A stretch of DNA of 10,988 nucleotides. It comes from an uncultured bacterium (lineage in GTDB: Bacteria; Planctomycetota; UBA1135; GCA-002686595). Below, in pieces: positions 6,640-10,988 of this stretch. Under the pieces are notes generated by a model. It had not been told where the DNA came from. It saw only the letters and a program-made list of their open reading frames with translations, and made no database searches. Both the position numbers and the translations under genes were made by a program. Numbering within the stretch: position 1 is the stretch's first letter; every line of letters starts with the position of its first letter. Location of the stretch: the NCBI GenBank assembly GCA_913058555.1, contig CAJXRJ010000187.1, forward strand, positions 1-10,988, read 5' to 3'.

Positions 6640-8577
6640 TCACTCGAAGGTGATGGCGAGGCCGTTCGACGCGTTGGAGCCGGCGCCGGCGCCCTCACGG
6701 TGCCAGAGCTGGAAGTAACGCGTCTGGCCCGCCATGGCCATGACCGAACCGTTGCCCTGGGGGATCACGTTCAGGTTCAGGGGCAGGCTCATCACGCCGG
6801 TCGTGCCGGAGTTGAGGATCGTGTTGTAGCGGCCGATGGCACCGGACACACAGAGGACACCGTTGCCGATCGTTCCGTTGCCGGAGGTCGCGGAGGTGAA
6901 GAAGATCCCGAACTGGTTCGGGGGAAGGTCAAAGGCCTGCAGGGTCAAGTTGTTGGCGGCGGCGGAAGCGCTGCCGTAGGCCGCAATCTGGCCCCGGACA
7001 CCGGTGGTGTTTGGGTTCGACTCGCAGAACTCCGAGCCAACACAGTTGCCACCGGTGAAGCCAAAGGCATCCGAAGCGGTCCAGCCGCAGAGCCAGTTGT
7101 TCTCGGTGTTCGGCGAGAAGGCACCGCGGTAGTTGGCGCGGCTGAAGAAGCCATCGTTCGGCGCAAGCGCCACCGCGTTCAGAGCCTGGTTCGTCGGCTT
7201 GGGGTCAAGCCCGACCACCTGAAGCTGCTGGAGGTTGCCGTTGAGGGTCACCGGAGCGGAGCGGGTGATGCCCATGATCGGCGCGGCTGCCGGGCTGGTG
7301 CTGGAGATCAGGACGTTGTCGTTGGCCGGGGCGAAGACGCCGCGGGCGTTGGCCTCGGTGTAGGCGCTGCCGCTCAGGTTGCGATAGAAGACGCTGCCAA
7401 CGATCTCGGTCAGGTTGCCCGAGGATTGCGCGCGGTAGAACGCGGCGGGGCTCCCCGGGGCGTTCACCGTCGAAGTCGACGTGTAGGGAGTGTTCCAAAC
7501 GTCCGCGAAGGACAGGGTGCCCATGGCGCCGTAGCCGGAGGACCCGTCCCCATCATCGCCGTCGGCGCGAACCACTCGCTCGCCGCCGTCCATGAAGATC
7601 GAGTTGCGGAACTGCACCCGGGCGCCGTCCCGCCATGCGGTGAGGCCGTCGCCGGAAAGCGGCTGTCCGATGACGGTCATGTTGTAGATCGTCGCGGTGG
7701 TAACGGGCTGCCAAAAGGAGTCTTCGGCCCCGTCCAACTCGATGGCGTTGTCGCCGACCCCCGAGCCCTGGGGAGCGTTCAAGCTGTAGCCCTGGACGAT
7801 CAGGCCGAACTGGGCCTTACCGCGCCAGCCCTGGTCGATGTCGAGGCTGTCGTCGCCGACGTTCCAGATGCTGAAGTACTTGAGGTTGACCGTGCCGCCC
7901 CAGATCTCGATGCCGTCGTCGACGTTGTTCATGATCTCGACGTGGTGGATGTCGGTGCCGCGACCGATGCCCCCCAGCGAGAGACCGTTGAGCTCGTTGT
8001 TGAGACCCACCACGCGGCCGCCGTAGCGGAAGGACACGTAGCTGAGTACGCCGCTATCGTCGTCGTCATCCCCGCCACCGTACTGGCCAATGGTGCTGCC
8101 GGCCGGGGGCGTCAGGCCCTCCATGTCGGCGAAGTTCGAAGCGCTCGGGGTGGCGGAGTTCGACGGGATGCCGTTTTCCGAAATGTACCCCGCGCCCATG
8201 AGCGTCAGGTTGCCCCACTCGTTCGCGCTGGCGCGCCAGGTGCCGGTGGTAGGGTCGTTGCCGATCCAGGTGGCGCGGTCGTCGTCGGAGGTGAAGATGA
8301 TCGGCGCGCCGGATTCTCCGTTCGCGAAGATCTGCGCGCCGCGGGAAACGGCGAGGCTGCCGCCCGCCTCGCTAGCGATCACCGTGCCGGGCTCGATCGT
8401 GAGCGTGGCGCCGGGCAGGACGTAGATCTGTCCCTGGAGGTTGTAGACGTTGTCCGCCGTCCAAGTGGTAGAGGAGACGATGTTGGTCGCGATGTCGACG
8501 TCGGCGGCGCTGGCAAGGCTGGCGGAGACAGCGCCGAACGCGAGACCGCGGAGAGAGGTGGTGAAGAGACTTTTCAC
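6640..8577 (-). CDS. Secreted parallel beta-helix protein with planctomycete-type C-terminal module
   Basis: A 645-residue protein starting at a GTG (8577); no Shine-Dalgarno or in-frame ATG lies just upstream, and MKSLFTTSLRGLAFG...ASA gives a good signal peptide cut near 24-25. Residues about 35-500 resemble large right-handed beta-helix surface proteins of marine bacteria: an opening module (VYNLQGQIYVLPGATLTIEPGT, seen around 45-66), then turns such as DDGIEIWGGTVNLKYFSI (220-237) and GDDSLDIDQGWRGKAQFGL (241-259). An aspartate run (170-174) and many Asp/Asn/Gly turns could bind calcium. From about 512 a separate domain follows: NCVGSEFCESNPNTTG, LPPNQFGIFF, GVLCVSGAIGRYN (573-585), RYFQLWHREG and SNGLAITF at the end. 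I recall this module at the C-terminus of many secreted planctomycete proteins, where it may serve anchoring or sorting. No catalytic residues are evident; adhesion or carbohydrate binding is possible. Confidence 0.92.
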   Translation of the reverse strand: MKSLFTTSLRGLAFGAVSASLASAADVDIATNIVSSTTWTADNVYNLQGQIYVLPGATLTIEPGTVIASEAGGSLAVSRGAQIFANGESGAPIIFTSDDDRATWIGNDPTTGTWRASANEWGNLTLMGAGYISENGIPSNSATPSASNFADMEGLTPPAGSTIGQYGGGDDDDDSGVLSYVSFRYGGRVVGLNNELNGLSLGGIGRGTDIHHVEIMNNVDDGIEIWGGTVNLKYFSIWNVGDDSLDIDQGWRGKAQFGLIVQGYSLNAPQGSGVGDNAIELDGAEDSFWQPVTTATIYNMTVIGQPLSGDGLTAWRDGARVQFRNSIFMDGGERVVRADGDDGDGSSGYGAMGTLSFADVWNTPYTSTSTVNAPGSPAAFYRAQSSGNLTEIVGSVFYRNLSGSAYTEANARGVFAPANDNVLISSTSPAAAPIMGITRSAPVTLNGNLQQLQVVGLDPKPTNQALNAVALAPNDGFFSRANYRGAFSPNTENNWLCGWTASDAFGFTGGNCVGSEFCESNPNTTGVRGQIAAYGSASAAANNLTLQAFDLPPNQFGIFFTSATSGNGTIGNGVLCVSGAIGRYNTILNSGTTGVMSLPLNLNVIPQGNGSVMAMAGQTRYFQLWHREGAGAGSNASNGLAITFE

Positions 8578-8921
8578 GGAAGTGATTTGATGTGGATAAG
8601 GAATCTGAACTGCAGCGCGTTCGGCCCTTTGACCTTTCGCGCCCCTCGGACTTCGCGAGAAGAGTAGGGCGCCGGACCGCGTCGAACATCAAGGCGCGCT
8701 CAAGGCCGCGGTAACCGTTCGTTGTCCCCGCTCGGCGCCAGTCTCAATACGCTCCTAACCCTCCCCTGCGGCCCCTAATGGTCGCTTTCATGCCCACTGA
8801 CACGGGGACCTTGACCTCCTACTCACATGCCGCTGATGGAAAGACAACAGCCTTTCTGCGTCTCGATTGAGACGCCTCCCGAGAACTTCCTGAACGAGTA
8901 CCTACAGCTCCCCCAAGACAG
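8578..8921. other. Intergenic leader upstream of the beta-helix gene
   Basis: This stretch of about 345 bases lies between the terminator of the TPR lipoprotein gene and the GTG of the beta-helix gene. It must hold the beta-helix promoter unless that gene is read from further upstream, but I found no -35/-10 pair with convincing boxes and spacing. It carries two adjacent small inverted repeats (8839-8875). An AGGAGG on the minus strand at 8820-8815 precedes only a 19-codon frame (8803-8744), which I do not accept as a gene. Confidence 0.5.
8839..8875 (-). repeat. Two adjacent inverted repeats in the leader
   Basis: At 8858-8875 GCGTCTC-GATT-GAGACGC is a perfect 7-bp inverted repeat with a 4-base spacer. 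One base away, at 8839-8856, GAAAG and CTTTC enclose eight bases. They could be operator half-sites, a pair of RNA hairpins or a back-up terminator; neither is followed by a T-tract. Confidence 0.4.
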
Positions 8922-8922
8922 A

Positions 8923-8959
8923 AAGCCGCCCCCCGTAGCCATAGCTCGGGGGGCGGCTT
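8923..8959 (-). terminator. Strong hairpin terminator of the TPR lipoprotein gene
   Basis: AAGCCGCCCCCCG (8923-8935) and CGGGGGGCGGCTT (8947-8959) form a perfect 13-bp stem 26 bases after the lipoprotein stop codon. The loop extends the helix by AGC/GCT past one bulged base. On the minus strand the stem runs into TTTCTGTCTTGG, a modest T-rich tail, as expected of a Rho-independent terminator. Confidence 0.8.
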
Positions 8960-8985
8960 CCTTGGGCCAAACGCAGGCCAGCGAA

Positions 8986-10806
8986 TCAGCGCTTCGCGCG
9001 CTGGGCAGCCTTCTCGACGCCCCCGAGGAAGTTGCGTACTGACTCCTTGTCTTCGATCTGGAGCGAGGACTTCAGCAGCGGAATGGCTGCGACGTAGTCC
9101 TTCTGGCGGACGAGCAGCTGGGCGTGCTTGAGCTTGCCCTTCGCCTCGAACTCTTCGATGGCCGACGCTGTCTCGAAAAGCTGGATCGCTTCGGCAACAC
9201 GCTCGCCAGTCGCCTCCCCTTCCGTTGCGCGGCTCAGGGCCTCGCCAAGGAGAATCATGGCGTCGCCGTCCATCGGATCGTCCGCGATGATCTGACGGAG
9301 AAGCGCGATCTCCGTCTCACCGTCGCCCTCACGGACCGCCACCTGGGACTGGAGCTTGCGGAGCTCCGCAAGCTGCGCGTCCCCAAGGCCCGCACCAAAA
9401 TGCCCTTGAAGCCCCGAGAGCAATCGCTTGACCGATTTCAGATCGCCGTTGCGCACCAGGAGACGGGCGCCCCTGAGGCCCCGGCTCGGGTTGGCGTCGC
9501 CTTTGGTGAGTGCCTTCAGGTAGCTATCGACCGCGAGATCCGCGAGGCCCTCGTTCGTGTAGATGTCCGCGAGCAAGTTCAGGGAACCGAACGTCGATCC
9601 CCCAAGCTGATCGGCGATACGGAAGTTCTCGGCGGCGCGATCGATCTCGTTCATCCCCAGGAAGGCGTTGCCCTGGAGCATCCAGTAGCCGGCGTTGCTC
9701 GAGTCGGCGTTGATCAGCGTCTGGGTCAGGGCAGAAGCGTCCGCGTAGCGGTTCTGGCGGAAGAGCGCGTTGGCGAGTCCAAGGCGCCACTTCGTCTCGT
9801 CCTCGGGGCTGCTAAGCATCAACGCGTTCCGGAACGCTGTTTCAGCCTTCAGGTACAGCTCTTGGTTCATGAGCGAGATGCCAAGGAACCCGTAGGTGTT
9901 CTCGTCCACCTGGCCGAGCCGCAGCACCTCACGGAAGGCCTCGCTCGCCATCGCGAACTGACCAGGCTCCTCGGCTGCGAGTCGGAAGTGCAGGAGCGCC
10001 TTCTTTTCCCAGGCCCGAAGGAACGCAGGGAACCGATCGATCGCCTTGTCGAAGGCGGTGAGTGAGTCACCAAAGGCGACCCGCGCGGCCTCGGGATCCC
10101 CTGGGATCGCCTCGGCCAAGACCTTGCCCTCCGCGTCTGTCACGGCATCCACTCCGGCGGCAAGCTGGCTCGCCGCCTCGTAGTGAAGCTGCCCGATGAG
10201 GAAGTCGAACTGGGGACCGGGATTCTTGCTGTTCGCACGCTCCAGCTTCTTCAGGGCGCGTGCTTTCTTGCCATTCTCGCCGTCGTCTTCGAGGATGAGC
10301 TCGATGATGCCCTGGAGCTGTTCGACGTCATCGGGGTCCACGTCGGGCTCCACTTCGCTCTTGGAGAGGAAGCTGCGCGCGAAGTCCCGCTGGAACTCCT
10401 GGGTTCGAAAGTAGGAGTCCCCATTGGCAGCGCTTGGACCTTCGCTGGCCCCCGCGTCCGCCACCGTCCGCGCCCTCGCAACAATGGCCTCGGCGGCTCT
10501 CTCTGCCGCGTCATCCCCCCCCATCGCCGCGTCGATCGGGGTCGGCGCGCCGTGGCCAGAGCCTGCGGAAGCAGCGGGCATCGCCTCGTCGTGCTCGGCG
10601 GGCTCTCCGTTGAGGTGCGATTCGAGCCTCGCGTTGGCGCCCTTCTCGAACGCGGACGGCAGCGCCCGCCGGCTGCTCTCGAGGGGTTCGGGCTGGGGAG
10701 GTGGTCCCTGGGCGCAGCCACTAAGGGCGGTGCCAAAGAGGGACCCCGACAGCAGAAGCGCGGTGGGCGCGAACCGTCGCGGTGTGTGTGTGTATTGGAT
10801 CGACAT
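8986..10806 (-). CDS. TPR-repeat lipoprotein downstream of tonB
   Basis: A 606-residue protein from the ATG at 10806. The N-terminus has a hydrophobic segment and a near-ideal lipobox LSGC with C31, so it should be lipid-anchored, probably in the outer membrane. Residues 32-160 are low-complexity, rich in Pro, Ala, Gly and acidic residues, and form a flexible linker. Residues about 185-600 are an array of TPRs, for example ENTYGFLGISLMNQELYLKA (302-321), WRLGLANALFRQNRYADASA (340-359), YWMLQGNAFLGMNEIDRAAE (374-393) and LKHAQLLVRQKDYVAAIPLL (559-578). It starts 47 bases after the stop of a TonB-family gene and ends at a strong terminator, so it is probably the last gene of a TonB operon. A scaffold role for envelope assembly or TonB-dependent uptake fits, but no partner is shown. 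A (CA)6 tract lies in codons 4-8. Confidence 0.92.
   Translation of the reverse strand: MSIQYTHTPRRFAPTALLLSGSLFGTALSGCAQGPPPQPEPLESSRRALPSAFEKGANARLESHLNGEPAEHDEAMPAASAGSGHGAPTPIDAAMGGDDAAERAAEAIVARARTVADAGASEGPSAANGDSYFRTQEFQRDFARSFLSKSEVEPDVDPDDVEQLQGIIELILEDDGENGKKARALKKLERANSKNPGPQFDFLIGQLHYEAASQLAAGVDAVTDAEGKVLAEAIPGDPEAARVAFGDSLTAFDKAIDRFPAFLRAWEKKALLHFRLAAEEPGQFAMASEAFREVLRLGQVDENTYGFLGISLMNQELYLKAETAFRNALMLSSPEDETKWRLGLANALFRQNRYADASALTQTLINADSSNAGYWMLQGNAFLGMNEIDRAAENFRIADQLGGSTFGSLNLLADIYTNEGLADLAVDSYLKALTKGDANPSRGLRGARLLVRNGDLKSVKRLLSGLQGHFGAGLGDAQLAELRKLQSQVAVREGDGETEIALLRQIIADDPMDGDAMILLGEALSRATEGEATGERVAEAIQLFETASAIEEFEAKGKLKHAQLLVRQKDYVAAIPLLKSSLQIEDKESVRNFLGGVEKAAQRAKR
10782..10793. 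repeat. (GT)6 dinucleotide tract in the first codons of the TPR lipoprotein
   Basis: Six GT units on the plus strand encode, on the minus strand, part of the sequence QYTHTP near residues 4-9. Slippage by one unit would shift the frame just after the start codon. Confidence 0.7.
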
Positions 10807-10852
10807 AGAAACGTCTGTGGTTCCGCGGCCCGTCGAGCCGCTGGCTTGGCTC

Positions 10853-10942
10853 TTACTGCTTTGGGAAACGGAGGCGGCGGCGAATTCGGTAGCTCACGGG
10901 CTTGCCATCCTTGGTGCCTTGCTTGTACCGCCACTTCTTGAC
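10853..10942 (-). CDS. Energy transducer TonB family protein, C-terminal fragment
   Basis: Twenty-nine codons and a TAA stop, reading into the right edge of the genomic sequence. The peptide starts VKKWRYKQGTKDGKPVSYR and ends LRFPKQ. It matches the end of the TonB C-terminal domain, where a W-x-Y/F-x-P-A segment is followed by DGKPV and a final beta strand. TonB couples inner-membrane proton motive force, through ExbB and ExbD, to outer-membrane receptors. The usual PA after WRYK is QG here. The 5' part is lost because the contig ends in adapter sequence at 10943. The gene lies 47 bases upstream of the TPR lipoprotein gene, consistent with one operon. The call rests on a short but distinctive stretch. 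Confidence 0.75.
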   Translation of the reverse strand, partial: VKKWRYKQGTKDGKPVSYRIRRRLRFPKQ

Positions 10943-10988
10943 CTGTCTCTTATACACATCTCCGAGCCCACGAGACTAGGCATGATCT
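10943..10988. other. Illumina Nextera adapter and index (sequencing artefact, not genomic)
   Basis: The sequence from 10943 begins with the 19-base Tn5 mosaic end CTGTCTCTTATACACATCT and continues with CCGAGCCCACGAGAC to 10976, which together are the Nextera read-through adapter on the i7 side. The next eight bases, TAGGCATG (10977-10984), match the i7 index I know as N706, and ATCT begins the P7 tail. These bases should be trimmed before any gene call at this end. Confidence 0.97.

Noticed and set aside
6467..6643. A 59-residue N-terminal extension of the helical-repeat protein
   Set aside because: It would bury the signal peptide at MKPMHP and would be translated through the 12-bp hairpin.
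6484..8667. A 727-codon open frame on the plus strand
   Set aside because: It lies antisense to the beta-helix gene, whose signal peptide and domain motifs are clear. Long antisense frames are expected in high-GC coding DNA, and the translation has no recognisable domain.
8744..8803. A 19-codon frame on the minus strand preceded by AGGAGG
   Set aside because: It starts with GTG after an 11-base spacing, has no recognisable content and lies far from the next gene, so chance is the better explanation.
8827..9042. A 71-codon open frame on the plus strand
   Set aside because: It crosses the lipoprotein terminator and the 3' end of that gene, and has no ribosome binding site or motif.

Overview
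The window is a high-GC bacterial contig end. Every credible gene lies on the minus strand, so transcription runs from the right edge to the left. It carries seven well-supported genes (five complete, one cut by each end) and one doubtful small ORF. The likely source is Planctomycetota. The Ser/Thr kinase has the planctomycete layout: an N-terminal helical stretch, the kinase domain, a linker of the 'RPVGVRP...LTRLWRQARR' kind, one transmembrane helix, then a TPR-rich tail. The beta-helix protein ends in a C-terminal module that I recall from many secreted proteins of marine planctomycetes of the Saltatorellus/Engelhardtia type. This placement rests on family resemblance read by eye, not on a search.

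Right end (8923-10942): the last 29 codons of a TonB-family energy transducer, then a 606-residue TPR lipoprotein in the same transcription unit, closed by a strong hairpin terminator. Middle (5205-8922): a leader of about 400 bases with two small inverted repeats, a secreted 645-residue parallel beta-helix protein, a perfect 12-bp GC hairpin, and an exported 412-residue helical-repeat protein followed by another GC-rich hairpin. Left (1-5140): a candidate promoter, a doubtful small ORF overlapping the kinase start by four bases, the membrane-anchored Ser/Thr kinase with a clear GAGGAG ribosome binding site, a DUF6624 lipoprotein, and an exported fusion of an N-formylglutamate amidohydrolase-like domain with a glutamine-amidotransferase-like BPL_N domain. 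The fusion runs off the left edge.

The common thread is the cell envelope. Apart from the kinase and the small ORF, every product with a visible N-terminus has a signal peptide or lipobox, and the kinase should place its TPR tail across the membrane. A shared pathway is not shown by the sequence, and I see no defence system, mobile element, CRISPR array, tRNA or rRNA.

The last 46 bases (10943-10988) are not genomic. They are Illumina Nextera transposase adapter, a bar code and the start of the P7-side tail, so the biological sequence ends at 10942. I did not find a convincing undescribed multi-gene system. The items most worth a second look are the amidohydrolase/BPL_N fusion, the C-terminal module of the beta-helix protein and the small ORF coupled to the kinase.
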